From an uncultured Ellagibacter sp. (GTDB lineage Bacteria; Actinomycetota; Coriobacteriia; Coriobacteriales; Eggerthellaceae): a DNA stretch of 64,000 nt. The DNA lies in assembly GCA_934663775.1 (NCBI GenBank), contig CAKUKU010000007.1, positions 24,408-88,407 of the forward strand. Direction: 5' to 3'. Shown in pieces: positions 17,730-26,591 of this stretch; positions within the stretch are counted from its first letter, which is position 1; each line of letters starts with the position of its first letter. The translations under genes were made by a program, and so were the position numbers. Under the pieces are notes generated by a model. That model searched no databases. It saw only the letters and a program-made list of their open reading frames with translations, and was not told where the DNA came from.

Positions 17730-17907
17730 TCGCTCGACGGGGTAATCGTGCTCCGCGTAAGCGCATCTTGGGGGATGTCTTTTTGGTCATTGTTCTTTAG
17801 GGAACGGTTAATCGCATAGCACTTCTGAAAAGGCCGCGTTCGAGCCTGTGTGCTGTTGCGCCGTTCCGCACCTGTTTTCACCATCAACTCAATGAACAGG
17901 AGTAACA

Positions 17908-18630
17908 ATGAGCACATTCCCAAAAGCGAACAGCTTCGACACCGCTATCGTCCAATCCAAGATTATGGGCCCCAATCCGCTTAAACTCTGCGAGGAGCTG
18001 CTTTGCGACGCCGATATCGCGAAGGGGTCGCGCGTGTGCGACCTCGGCTCCGGCACCGGCATAACGAGTGTGATGCTCGCGCGCGAATACGGGCTCGACG
18101 TGTACGCCGTCGATCTGTGGAGCGACCCCGATGAGAATCGCGCGTTCTTTCGAGAGATGAGCGTGCCGGATGAGCGGATTCATCCCGTTAAGGCCAACGC
18201 CGCGGAAGGCCTGCCTTTCGAGCCGGGGTTCTTCGATGCCGTGGTGAGCATCGACTCGTATAACTATTTCGGGCGCGATCCACGCTACCTGGGGGAGAGG
18301 CTTCTTCCCTATGTGAAGTCCGGCGGCAGGATGTACCTTTCTATTCCCGGCATGGTGCGCGACTGCCATGACGCGCTGCCGGCATGCCTGCTTGCTTCCT
18401 GGGATCCCGAGCAGCTTGAATACATGCACGATATGGCCTGGTGGCGAAATATGATTGGGCTCACAAGCGGGGTTTCTATCGAGGACATGCACCAGATGAC
18501 GTGCACGCGTGAGGCGTGGGCCGACTGGATTACCTGCGACAATGAGTACGCTCAAGGTGACCGTGCGGCTGTCGAGGCGGGCGCGCTCGAGTACCTGAGC
18601 ACCATTGCGGTCGCGCTCGTGAAGGACTAA
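17908..18630 (+). CDS. SAM-dependent class I methyltransferase
   Basis: A 240-residue methyltransferase with the SAM-binding block VCDLGSGTGITSVMLAREYG at about residues 43-62, acidic residue in YAVDLW, and FFDAVVSIDSYNYFG as motif IV. The C-terminal part (DMAWWRNMIGLTSGV onward) is specific to this subgroup, and no substrate can be inferred. ATG 17908 has CAGGAG upstream. A second, truncated copy of this C-terminal part exists at 27516-27788 after the IS element. Confidence 0.9.
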   Translation: MSTFPKANSFDTAIVQSKIMGPNPLKLCEELLCDADIAKGSRVCDLGSGTGITSVMLAREYGLDVYAVDLWSDPDENRAFFREMSVPDERIHPVKANAAEGLPFEPGFFDAVVSIDSYNYFGRDPRYLGERLLPYVKSGGRMYLSIPGMVRDCHDALPACLLASWDPEQLEYMHDMAWWRNMIGLTSGVSIEDMHQMTCTREAWADWITCDNEYAQGDRAAVEAGALEYLSTIAVALVKD

Positions 18631-18699
18631 GCGGGACGGTTGAAAGCGGAGCGGCGGGTGGAAGTTGCCTGCCGCCTTCTCGTGCGGCTTTGTGGGGTT

Positions 18700-18930
18700 G
18701 CCCGCCCTGCGCTCCCGTCGGCACGCCCACGCGCTCCCGTCGGCGCGCCTGCTCCGCTTGCTCGCGTGCCTGTTCGCCCACGCGCTCCCGTTGGCGCGCC
18801 CTGCGCTCCCGCCCACGCTTTTCCGCCGCGGCCCGCCTCTCTCTCCCGCCCACGCGCCCCCGCTCTTCCGCCGCGGCCCGCCTCTCTCTTCCACCTGCCT
18901 GCTCGCTCGTGCGCCTGTTTGCCCGCGGGG
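18700..18930. repeat. Pyrimidine-skewed low-complexity repeats
   Basis: The plus strand is almost purely C/T with G only in short CG steps. GCGCTCCCGTCGGC-like units recur at 18709, 18731, 18782 and (shortened) 18803. A longer block, TTCCGCCGCGGCCCGCCTCT, occurs at 18821 and again 45 bases later at 18866. Open frames across it on both strands are compositional artefacts. The interval 18631-19401 contains no convincing gene. Confidence 0.7.
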
Positions 18931-19159
18931 CTTTTTGTACGAAAACGCCACTTTTTTGCGAAGGAATTGTATGCAACTCCACAAAGAACATGAAATTGGG
19001 GAATAACTTGCGTCGCTTTTGGATTGCTTGCGACATTTTCGGGACAGTTAAGGCTCCCAAATGGCCAAATTCACCATTCCTCCATAACTTATTGGCGATT
19101 TCGTACAAGAAGTGAAGCAGGAAGGACAGTTGGGGCCTCCTGCGGCTAGTTCGCTCGGG

Positions 19160-19335
19160 ACCCAGCACTCGAGGCTCGGTCTGGCTGGGGTCTGGCTCAG
19201 TCGGGACCTGGTCAAACCAAGAGTCGGCTCAATAGGGATCTGGTTTAGCCGAGAGTCGGTTCATTCAGGGCTCGGTCCAACTGCGGATCGGCCCAATAGG
19301 GACCTGGCTTAACTGGGGGCCTGGCTCATTCAGGT
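19160..19335. repeat. 32-bp imperfect tandem repeat (about five and a half units)
   Basis: Units begin at 19160 (weak), 19192, 19224, 19256, 19288 and 19320 (partial). Each has the pattern (T/C)(C/T)GGCTCA-T-(A/C)GGGA(C/T)CTGG and a variable tail. Units are contiguous, without spacers. They lie just upstream of the broken lipoprotein gene. Confidence 0.8.
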
Positions 19336-19401
19336 GCATTTCAGGGAAGGGTGCCATCATGCGAGCTATCGAAGAAATCTACCCAGATGGAGGCGGTTAC
19401 C

Positions 19402-20877
19402 ATGAAGAAACATCATCTTGAGGTTGCGGGTTTTACGGCTGCAGCGGCGTTGGCGTTTTCGCTTGCGGGCTGCGCGGGGCAAAGCGGGAATTCCGCGAAC
19501 GCGGCATCGGCGTCCACCTCGTCGTCCACCGAGCAGTCGGGCGCCTCGGCGAGCGCGTCCTTCGCCGAGGCGGCGGCGCTTGACCTCTCGTCCCAAAAGC
19601 TTGCCGACGCGGACATCTCGACAAGCGAGTCGTACAGCGATGCAACCGACGGCGGGCACGCAATCACGGCTGACGGCACTTCGGCCTAGTACACGGGCGC
19701 AGCTGTGGAGAAAACTGGCGACTCCAGCGGCGACGAGGCCGATTTCTACGGCGAAAATGCCAGCGTGTTCGCCACCAACGGAGCGACGCTCGATTTGTCG
19801 GACCTCGTCGTGGGAAGCGATGGCACGCACGCGAACGGCGTGTTCTCCTACGGCTCGGGCACGACGGTGAATATCTCGCATTCCATCATCCGCACGGTTG
19901 GCAATTGCTCGGGCGGCCTTATGACCACCGGCGGGGCAACGATGAACGCCACCGACGTGACCGCCGAAACCCAGGGCAACTCCTCCGCGGCCATTCGCTC
20001 GGATCGCGGCGGCGGCGACGTGAACGTGTCCGGCGGCTATTTCACCACCGAGGGTGTGGGTTCGCCCGTCATCTACTCCACGGCGGACATTTCGGTCGAG
20101 GGCGCTTATCTGCAATCGGGCTCGTCTCAGGGCGTGGTGGTGGAAGGCAAGAACTCCGTGTCGCTGACGGGATGCCAGCTTATCGCGTCGAACACGTCGA
20201 AGAACAGCGACAAGTCCGACTATTATCAAGCGGTGATGATCTACCAATCCATGTCGGGCGACGCGAGCCAGGGCACGGCGGAATTCTCCCTGGATGGCAG
20301 CTCGCTCACCAATCAGAACGGCGACATCTTCTTCGTGAACAACACGTCGTGCGAGATCGACCTTGCCAGTTCGGCCATTGTGAACAACGATGCGTCGGGC
20401 GTGTTTTTGCGCGCCGCGGCCGCCGGATGGGGATCGCAGGGCAGCAACGGCGGCAAGGTGAATCTGCGCGCATCTGACCAGGTCATCGATGGGGATATGC
20501 TCATCGACGACGTATCGGCGCTCAACCTGTATCTAAATGACGGGTCGACTTTCACCGGTGCTATCAACCCGACGGGGCAGCAGGGCGACGTGTACGTGGA
20601 GCTCGATGCGAACAGCACCTGGACGCTTACGGACGACTCGTATGTCACGAGCCTGACCTGCGTGCAGGGCTCCATCAATCTCAACGGGCACAAGCTTTAC
20701 GTGAATGGCGTGGAATACGACGGCGAAAGCGCCGTTGCCGGTACTGCTGTCGACACGTCGAGCAGCGCATCGGGGTCGACGGATGGCCAGCCGGGCAGTG
20801 CGCCCGAGGCTCCCGGCGATAGCAACGGGCCGAACGGCAACGGTGGAGCCACGCCGCCGAGCAAGCCTGGGGAATAG
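19402..20877 (+). pseudogene. Lipoprotein with repetitive beta-helix-like body, interrupted by an in-frame amber codon
   Basis: The product begins MKKHHLEVAGFTAAAALAF with lipobox LAGC, then a Ser/Ala-rich linker, then TAG at 19687-19689. The same frame continues without another stop to 20877 for a further 395 codons. The downstream part is rich in short Thr/Ser/Gly/Asn repeats (GATLDLSDLVVGSDGTHANG, NVSGGYFTTEGVGSPVIYST), the pattern of right-handed beta-helix surface proteins, and ends in a Pro/Gly/Asn-rich tail. ATG 19402 has GGAGG 8 bases upstream. Only one base separates it from an intact gene, so the break is recent, a sequencing error, or suppressed. A role in adhesion is a guess from architecture. 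Confidence 0.8.
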
Positions 20878-20884
20878 GGGTGCG

Positions 20885-20919
20885 AACCGCCTGGTTGGCG
20901 AGTTGACCAGGCGGTTTTC
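20885..20919 (+). terminator. Terminator after the lipoprotein gene
   Basis: Arms AACCGCCTGGT and ACCAGGCGGTT with a 10-base loop are followed by TTCG on the plus strand, between the lipoprotein gene and the convergent cupin gene. Confidence 0.75.
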
Positions 20920-20925
20920 GCTGTG

Positions 20926-21681
20926 TTAGGAAAGCGCGTTGTAGGCGTCGTCGCCCACCGGCTCGAGCCACTCGTTGCTCGCATCTTCGCCGGGATACTC
21001 GAAGGCCAGATGGCTGAACCAGTTGTTGGCGGTGGCGCCATGCCAGTGCTTGACGCTCGCGGGAATCTCCACCACGTCGCCGGGGCGCAGGCGCTGGGCG
21101 GGCTTGCCCTCTTCCTGATACCAGCCTTCGCCATCCACGCAGATGAGCACTTGGCCGCCGCCCTTGCTCGCATGGTGGATGTGCCAGTTGTTACGGCAGC
21201 GCGGCTCGAAGGTCACGTTGAAGATGGCCAGGTAGTCGTCGGGGCCGGTGAGCGCGTTGAGATAGCTTTGCCCGATGAAGTACTGCGCGAAGCCGTCGTT
21301 GGGCTTGCCCAGGCCGAAGAACCCACCGTGGGACTTGGGGTGGTCGCCTTCAGCATCGCCTTCCGCATACACCTCCTTCGCCATGGTGAAGGCAGCCCAG
21401 GCGTTTGGCCAGCCAGCGTAGAAGGCGATATGGGTGAGGATCTCGGCCATCTCCGTTTGCGTCACGCCGTTCTTCTTTGCGCTGGCCAGGTGATAGGCAA
21501 GCGAGCTGTCGACGATCCCTTTCCCGATGAGCGTGCTCACAGTGACGATGCTGCGCAGCTTGAGCGGTAGCTTGTCCTCACGGTTCCACACCTCGCCGAA
21601 GAGGATGTCGTCGTTCAAGTGCGCGAACTCGGGCGCGAACTCACCGAGTGCGTCATGCCCTGCAGTTTGTTTGATAGTCAT
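20926..21681 (-). CDS. Carboxymuconolactone decarboxylase-family / cupin fusion protein
   Basis: A 251-residue two-domain protein. Residues about 10-105 are an AhpD/carboxymuconolactone-decarboxylase-like helical domain (LPLKLRSIVTVSTLIGKG, AYHLASAKKNGVTQTEMAEILTHIAFYAGWPNAWAA), without the AhpD C-x-x-C pair. Residues about 145-235 are a cupin with metal ligands in WHIHHASKGGGQV, PGDVVEIP and VKHWHG. ATG 21681 has AAGGAAG upstream. It lies 90 bases after an iron alcohol dehydrogenase on the same strand, likely under the MerR-type promoter at 23007-23037. The family often accompanies quinone/aldehyde-stress regulons. The substrate is unknown. Confidence 0.9.
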   Translation of the reverse strand: MTIKQTAGHDALGEFAPEFAHLNDDILFGEVWNREDKLPLKLRSIVTVSTLIGKGIVDSSLAYHLASAKKNGVTQTEMAEILTHIAFYAGWPNAWAAFTMAKEVYAEGDAEGDHPKSHGGFFGLGKPNDGFAQYFIGQSYLNALTGPDDYLAIFNVTFEPRCRNNWHIHHASKGGGQVLICVDGEGWYQEEGKPAQRLRPGDVVEIPASVKHWHGATANNWFSHLAFEYPGEDASNEWLEPVGDDAYNALS

Positions 21682-21771
21682 TGTGGACTTCCTTCCCATT
21701 TTCTTTACACGTGGCGAGTGGCGGTTAGGGTGAACGACGGCGTCATTCGCGATTACGCTTTGGACCAGCCG

Positions 21772-22962
21772 CTACTTTGCTGCGAGGCTTTTGCGCAGGA
21801 CGTCGAGAATCTCGACGCGGGTGAGCGTGCGATAGCCGCCCGTCATCGTGAGCGTTGCGTCGGCGATCGCGCTGAGGCTGGACTCGTCGGCGCCTAGCTC
21901 GCGAATGCTCATCACACAGCCGATTTCGCGCATCCAGGTCTCCATGGCGTCAAGGCCGGCAATCGCAAGCTCCTCGCTGGTTTTGTCTGCGGCGTCGATG
22001 TCCCACACATTTGCGGCGAAACGCGCGAATTTCTCCAGGCCGTAAGGCATGATCAGGCGATAGTAGGGAAGCGCTACGGCGGAGAGGGTCATGCCGTGCG
22101 TGGCGTCGGTGACGGCGCCTACGGCCTGTCCGATCATATGGACTTCCCAGTCCTGCGTCTTTCCGCAGCCTACGAGGGTGTTGAGAGCCCAGGTCGCCGT
22201 CCACATGATGTTCGAGCGCGCCTCGTAGTTCATCGGGCTGGTTACGGCGACTCGGCTCGCGGTGACAAGGCTGCGCATGAGCGCTTCGGCCAGGAAGTCG
22301 CTCGTGTTGTCGTCGGTGCCGGAGAAGTACTGCTCGGTGATGTGGTTCATGATGTCGAAGATGCCCGCGACCATCTGATAGCGCGGCACCGTGTAGGTGA
22401 ACTCGGGGTTCAGCACGGCGAAACGCGGCGAGACGCGCTCGTCGGCGAAGACGTGGCCGACTTTAAGGCCAAGCTCTCGGTTGGTGATGACCGAGCCGCG
22501 GTTCATCTCGGAGCCAGTGCCCACCATGGTGAGGACGGACCCCACGGGCACGATCTCCCTATCTGCCGAGGGTTCCTCGAATCGGTCGAAGTATACGTCC
22601 CAGGGGTCTTCGCCTGCGGGAAGGTTCTTAGAGACGGCGACCGCCTTCGCGTAGTCGACGCACGAGCCGCCGCCTACGGCGAGGATGAAATCGACATCGT
22701 TCTCTCGAGCGATTCGCGTTCCCTCGCGAAGCTTCTCGATGGTGGGGTTCGGCATGACGCCGCTGTCTTCGACGATGTGCTTCCCAGCGGCGCGAAGCGC
22801 ATCGACAACCTGGTCGTAAATGCCGAATCGCCTGATGGATCCCCCACCGTAGACGAGTTGGACGGTGTCGCCGTAGGGGGCGAGCTCCGCTGCCAGCGAG
22901 GCGAGGGCGTTTTTGCCGAAGATGAGCTTGGTGGGATTGTGGTAGGTGAAGTTGCCGAGCAT
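21772..22962 (-). CDS. Iron-containing alcohol dehydrogenase
   Basis: A 396-residue group III alcohol dehydrogenase (BdhA/YqhD-like), reducing aldehydes with NAD(P)H. It begins LGNFTYHNPTKLIFGKNAL, has the nucleotide-binding LAVGGGSCVDYAK, and the metal-site region with D and histidines in MNHITEQYF, ALNTLVGCGKTQDWEVHMIG and ATHGMTLS. The start at 22962 has GGAAGGAA upstream. The gene is divergent from a MerR regulator with a typical MerR-controlled promoter between them. A degraded copy of a 110-base internal part of this gene is found at 27930-28041. Confidence 0.94.
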   Translation of the reverse strand: MLGNFTYHNPTKLIFGKNALASLAAELAPYGDTVQLVYGGGSIRRFGIYDQVVDALRAAGKHIVEDSGVMPNPTIEKLREGTRIARENDVDFILAVGGGSCVDYAKAVAVSKNLPAGEDPWDVYFDRFEEPSADREIVPVGSVLTMVGTGSEMNRGSVITNRELGLKVGHVFADERVSPRFAVLNPEFTYTVPRYQMVAGIFDIMNHITEQYFSGTDDNTSDFLAEALMRSLVTASRVAVTSPMNYEARSNIMWTATWALNTLVGCGKTQDWEVHMIGQAVGAVTDATHGMTLSAVALPYYRLIMPYGLEKFARFAANVWDIDAADKTSEELAIAGLDAMETWMREIGCVMSIRELGADESSLSAIADATLTMTGGYRTLTRVEILDVLRKSLAAK

Positions 22963-23006
22963 GCATTTCCTTCCGCTTGTGGGCCTGCTTTTGGTATGAT
23001 GGGGGC

Positions 23007-23037
23007 ACCTTAATTCCTAAACCTCACTTCAGGTCAA
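23007..23037 (-). promoter_or_regulatory. MerR-type promoter with 19-bp spacer for the alcohol dehydrogenase operon
   Basis: On the minus strand TTGACC (23037-23032) and TAAGGT (23012-23007) are separated by 19 bases, longer than the normal 17. A dyad ACCT-GAAGTG-AGGT sits across the start of the spacer, where MerR proteins bind and untwist DNA. The regulator gene starts 23 bases away on the opposite strand. Confidence 0.8.
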
Positions 23038-23059
23038 GATACTTTGAAAGGAATTTACC

Positions 23060-23497
23060 ATGTATTCAATCGGGCAGGTTTCGGAGATGTTCGATATCCC
23101 CGTGTCGACGTTGCGCTACTACGACAAGGAAGGGCTTTTCCCCAACTTGGAGCGATCGGGCAGCGCGCGCCGCTTCGGCGAAGGCGAGCTTGAGCTGCTC
23201 CGCGTCATCGATTGCCTGAAGAAGACGGGGCTCGAGATCAAGGACATCAAGCGCTTCGTCGATATGGTCCAAGAGGGGCCGTCGACCTACGCCGCGCGAA
23301 AGGAGCTCTTCGAGGCGCGCAGGGCCCAGGCCGAGGAGGAGATCGAGCGCATGCAGAAGGCGCTCGCCATGGTGAAGTTCAAGTGCTGGTACTACGAGAC
23401 GGCCCAAAAAGACGGCGGGGAAGAGCGCCTTTGGGGAATGATTCCCGACGGGTTGCCGAAGGATATCAGGAAGCTCTACGACCTGGGCCATTCGTAG
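23060..23497 (+). CDS. MerR-family transcriptional regulator
   Basis: A 145-residue regulator with N-terminal winged helix (YSIGQVSEMFDIPVSTLRYY, residues 2-21; then KEGLFPNLERSGSARRF) and a long dimerisation coiled coil (about 75-120). There is no cysteine cluster of metal sensors; one Cys occurs in the helix (CLKKTG) and one in KCWYYETA, so it resembles the AdhR/NmlR aldehyde-responsive group more than metal sensors. AAAGGA precedes ATG 23060. It diverges from the alcohol dehydrogenase. Confidence 0.93.
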   Translation: MYSIGQVSEMFDIPVSTLRYYDKEGLFPNLERSGSARRFGEGELELLRVIDCLKKTGLEIKDIKRFVDMVQEGPSTYAARKELFEARRAQAEEEIERMQKALAMVKFKCWYYETAQKDGGEERLWGMIPDGLPKDIRKLYDLGHS

Positions 23498-23638
23498 GAG
23501 TCCGCCAGCGAGCAAGTGCTGGCCGTTGTTTTAAAGCCGCAAGCGGGCATCGGCGATCGGCATGAAGCTGCGAGCGGATACGGGTAGCCGCATTGGATGC
23601 GCCTCTTCTTGCTGGTGCAACGCTAGATTAAGGAAATC

Positions 23639-26158
23639 ATGCAGAATATCGACCATATCGAGGTGCGCGGCGCGCGCGTGCACAATCTGAAGAACGTGAA
23701 CGTGGGCATTCCGCTCGGCCAGCTTGTGGGCATCGCTGGCGTGTCGGGCTCGGGCAAAAGCTCGCTCGCGCTCGGCGTCCTGTACGCCGAAGGGTCGCGC
23801 CGCTATTTGGAGGCGCTTTCCACCTACACGCGCCGGCGCATCGCCCAGGCGGGCAAGGCCTCGGTCGACGACGTGCGCTACGTTCCCGCCGCGCTCGCGC
23901 TGCACCAGCGCCCGGCGGTGCCCGGCGTGCGATCGACGTTCGGCACTTCGAGCGAGCTTCTGAACAGCCTGCGGCTCCTCTTCTCGCGCGTCGGCAGCCA
24001 TGTGTGCCCGCATTGCGGAAGGCAGGTGCCGCCAAGTTTGAATGTTGCCGCTGAGCTGGCAATTTCGTGTCCGCATTGCGGTGGCGAGTTCTTCGGTCCC
24101 GGCGCCGAACAGCTTGCCTTCAACAGCGAGGGCGCTTGCCCCACCTGCGGGGGCACCGGTATCGCGCGCACCGTGAACCGCGCTGCACTCGTGCCCGACG
24201 AGAGCAAGACCATCGACGAGGGCGCTGTGGTGGTGTGGGGCTCGCTTATGTGGGACCTTATGAAACAGGTGTGCGGCGCTATGGGCGTGCGCACGGACGT
24301 GCCGTTTCGCGAGCTTTCGCCCGCTGAGCGCGACATCGTGTTCAGCGGCCCGGCTGAGAAGCGGCACATCCTGTACAAGGCGAAGAAGGGCGAGAACTTC
24401 GCCGAGCTCGATTTCACCTACTACAACGCCGTGCGCACGGTGGAGAACTCGCTTGCGAAGGCGAAGGACGAGAAGGGGTTGCGCCGCGTCGCGAAGTTTT
24501 TGACCGAGGGGCCTTGTCCCGATTGCGGAGGCACGCGCCTCTCGGTGGCTGCGTGCGGGCCGCTTGTGTGCGGCATCAATCTGGCGCAGGCGACGGAAAT
24601 GACGCTTGACGAGGCGGTTTCATGGGTGGAAGGCGTGCCGGGAAGTCTTCCCGATACGATGCGTCCTATGGCGAAATCTATCTGCGAGTCGTTTACGGGC
24701 ACCGCCCGACGCCTGCTGGAGCTGGGGTTGGGGTATCTTACGCTCGACCGCGCAGGCGCGACGCTTTCCACGGGGGAGCGACAGCGCGTGCAGCTCGCGC
24801 GTTCGGTGAGGAACCGAACCACCGGCGTGCTCTACGTGATGGACGAGCCCTCCATCGGCTTGCACCCCGCCAATATCGACGGCCTCCTTGGCGTGATGCG
24901 CGATTTGATTGCCGACGGGAACTCCGTGGTGATGGTCGACCATGACACGCGCATCCTGCGCGCCGCCGACCATCTGGTGGAAATGGGCCCTGCCGCGGGC
25001 GCAGACGGTGGCGCGGTGGTTTCCCAAGGCTCGGTTGACGAGATCGCACGCGATAAGACTTCGATCATAGGGCCCTTTCTTTCCGGTGCGGTGCGCGTGG
25101 CGGCTCGCCCACAGGCGCAAGCTGGGGAAATGTTCGCTCTGGGGCGGATCCATCTCGAATCGAGCGGCCTGCATACCGTGAAGCCATTCGCCATCGACAT
25201 CCCGCGTGGCCGGCTTATCGCCGTGACGGGCGTGTCGGGTTCGGGCAAGACGACGCTCGTGCTAGAGACGCTCATCCCCGCGCTTTCCCATGCGGCGGCG
25301 GGCGAGGCGCTCCCCGAGCACGTGACGGCGCTTGTCGCAGACGGCATCAGGCGCGCGAACCTGATCGACGCGACCCCCATCGGGGTAAACGTCCGCTCGA
25401 CCGTGGCGACGTACTGCGGCGTGCTCGACGACTTGCGCCGCGCCTATGCGCGCACCGAGAGCGCGAAGGCGGCTGGTCTTAAGGCAGGCGACTTCTCGTA
25501 CAACACGGGAAGCCTGCGCTGCCCCACGTGCGACGGTACGGGGCGGATCTCGCTCGACGTGCAGTTCTTGCCCGACGTCGACATCGCCTGCCCCGATTGC
25601 CGTGGCTCTCGCTTTAGCGCTGCGGCTGAGGGTATTCGCCGCCCCGAGAAGGGCGAGAAGGGCGCGAAGGGTGCGCCCCGTGGCCAGGCGCTCAGCCTGC
25701 CGGCGTTGCTTTCGCTCTCGGTCGATGAGGCGCTTGCGCATGTTGCCGACATCAAGAAGGCGCACGAGAAGCTGCGAACATTGCATGACCTGGGGCTGGG
25801 ATATCTCACGCTCGGCGAGGCAACGCCCGCGCTTTCCGGTGGCGAGGCCCAGCGCCTGAAGCTTGCAAGTGAGATGGGCCGTGGGCAGGAAGACGCCGTG
25901 TTCGTGTTCGATGAACCGACCATCGGCTTGCACCCACGTGACGTCGAGATGCTGCTCGACGTGTTCGAGCGGCTTGTGGAGCAGGGCGCCACCGTGGTGG
26001 TGGTCGAGCACGACCTCGACTTCATCGCCAATGCCGACTACGTGATCGACATGGGACCTCATGGCGGGAAAGACGGCGGGCGCATCGTGGCGTGCGGCAC
26101 GCCTGCGGAAATCGCTGCGAACCCGGAAAGCATCACCGGTCGCTACCTGGTGCTTTAA
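23639..26158 (+). CDS. UvrA paralogue (excinuclease ATPase-like, short form)
   Basis: An 839-residue tandem ABC ATPase of the UvrA superfamily. Domain I has Walker A GVSGSGKSS (about 34-42) and LSTGERQRV with YVMDEPSIGLHP; domain II has GVSGSGKTT, LSGGEAQRL and FVFDEPTIGLHP. Zinc modules appear as CPHCG...CPHCGGEF, CPTCGGTG, CPDCGGTRL, CPTCDGTG and CPDCRG. Bona fide UvrA is about 940-970 residues, and this one is about 100 shorter, as in UvrA2-class proteins linked to drug tolerance or alternative damage recognition. Whether the UvrB-binding domain is retained is unclear to me. AAGGA precedes ATG 23639. Confidence 0.9.
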   Translation: MQNIDHIEVRGARVHNLKNVNVGIPLGQLVGIAGVSGSGKSSLALGVLYAEGSRRYLEALSTYTRRRIAQAGKASVDDVRYVPAALALHQRPAVPGVRSTFGTSSELLNSLRLLFSRVGSHVCPHCGRQVPPSLNVAAELAISCPHCGGEFFGPGAEQLAFNSEGACPTCGGTGIARTVNRAALVPDESKTIDEGAVVVWGSLMWDLMKQVCGAMGVRTDVPFRELSPAERDIVFSGPAEKRHILYKAKKGENFAELDFTYYNAVRTVENSLAKAKDEKGLRRVAKFLTEGPCPDCGGTRLSVAACGPLVCGINLAQATEMTLDEAVSWVEGVPGSLPDTMRPMAKSICESFTGTARRLLELGLGYLTLDRAGATLSTGERQRVQLARSVRNRTTGVLYVMDEPSIGLHPANIDGLLGVMRDLIADGNSVVMVDHDTRILRAADHLVEMGPAAGADGGAVVSQGSVDEIARDKTSIIGPFLSGAVRVAARPQAQAGEMFALGRIHLESSGLHTVKPFAIDIPRGRLIAVTGVSGSGKTTLVLETLIPALSHAAAGEALPEHVTALVADGIRRANLIDATPIGVNVRSTVATYCGVLDDLRRAYARTESAKAAGLKAGDFSYNTGSLRCPTCDGTGRISLDVQFLPDVDIACPDCRGSRFSAAAEGIRRPEKGEKGAKGAPRGQALSLPALLSLSVDEALAHVADIKKAHEKLRTLHDLGLGYLTLGEATPALSGGEAQRLKLASEMGRGQEDAVFVFDEPTIGLHPRDVEMLLDVFERLVEQGATVVVVEHDLDFIANADYVIDMGPHGGKDGGRIVACGTPAEIAANPESITGRYLVL

Positions 26159-26195
26159 CGAATTTCTTACACATAAGTACGTTTTTCTCAATTAC

Positions 26196-26227
26196 GTGAA
26201 AATCTTACCCATACATTAGATTTTCAC
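26196..26227. repeat. AT-rich stem-loop upstream of the IS element
   Basis: GTGAAAATC (26196-26204) and GATTTTCAC (26219-26227) form a 9-bp stem with a 14-base loop. The surrounding 70 bases are far more AT-rich than the region. It may belong to the IS left end or to the uvrA-like gene's 3' end. Confidence 0.5.
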
Positions 26228-26239
26228 AAATTCGCGCGT

Positions 26240-26591
26240 ATGCCTCGCAAAGAAGCACACCGCGTACTCGCTCGAGACGAAGCTGGCCGCCGTCAGGGCG
26301 GTCGTGGACGAGGGCATGACGAAGCCCGAGGCCATGGCGAAGTTCGGGATAGCCTCGCCGAGCTCTCTCAAGAAATGGCTGAAGGCATACAGGGAGGAAG
26401 GCCCGGAGGCGCTCAGGCCGAAGCCCAAGGGGAGGCCGAAGGGCTCCGGCTCCCCGACCAGGGAGACGACGCGCGAGCAGGAGCTCGAGCGGAGGGTCCG
26501 GAAACTCGAGGCCGAGAACGCCTACTTAAAAAAATCGATGGCCCTGAAGGCGGAGAGGCGCTCCCGAACCGAGAGAAAGCGGTTATCGTGA
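26240..26591 (+). pseudogene. IS3-family transposase OrfA, frameshifted near its start
   Basis: OrfA is the helix-turn-helix and leucine-zipper subunit. The coding frame (YSLETKLAAVRAVVDEGMTKP, then SSLKKWLKAYREEG and a heptad-rich ELERRVRKLEAENAYLKK) is open from 26220 but has no ATG/GTG/TTG before GTG 26304, which would remove the first helix. ATG 26240 (MPRK) is in another frame; deleting one base near 26252 would join it to KHTAYSLETK. The simplest reading is a one-base insertion. The stop at 26589-26591 overlaps the GTG of orfB. Confidence 0.75.
26528..26534 (+). other. A7 slippery site for programmed -1 frameshifting
   Basis: Seven adenines precede the end of orfA, at the point where the orfA frame can pass to the orfB frame by a -1 shift. 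This is the standard way IS3 elements make the OrfAB transposase. Confidence 0.7.

Noticed and set aside
18631..19115. Small genes in the repeat-rich interval
   Set aside because: Open frames overlap in several frames on both strands, consist of Arg/Pro/Ala repeats and have no ribosome binding sites.
19160..19335. CRISPR array
   Set aside because: The 32-bp units are contiguous and imperfect, with no unique spacers and no cas genes nearby.
19687..19689. Pyrrolysine or selenocysteine recoding at the amber codon
   Set aside because: UAG is not a selenocysteine codon, no pyl genes are visible, and other genes in the window end normally in TAG. A nonsense mutation or error is simpler.
23639..26158. 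Canonical uvrA
   Set aside because: The protein is about 100 residues short and has no uvrB neighbour. It is better described as a UvrA paralogue; the housekeeping uvrA is likely elsewhere.
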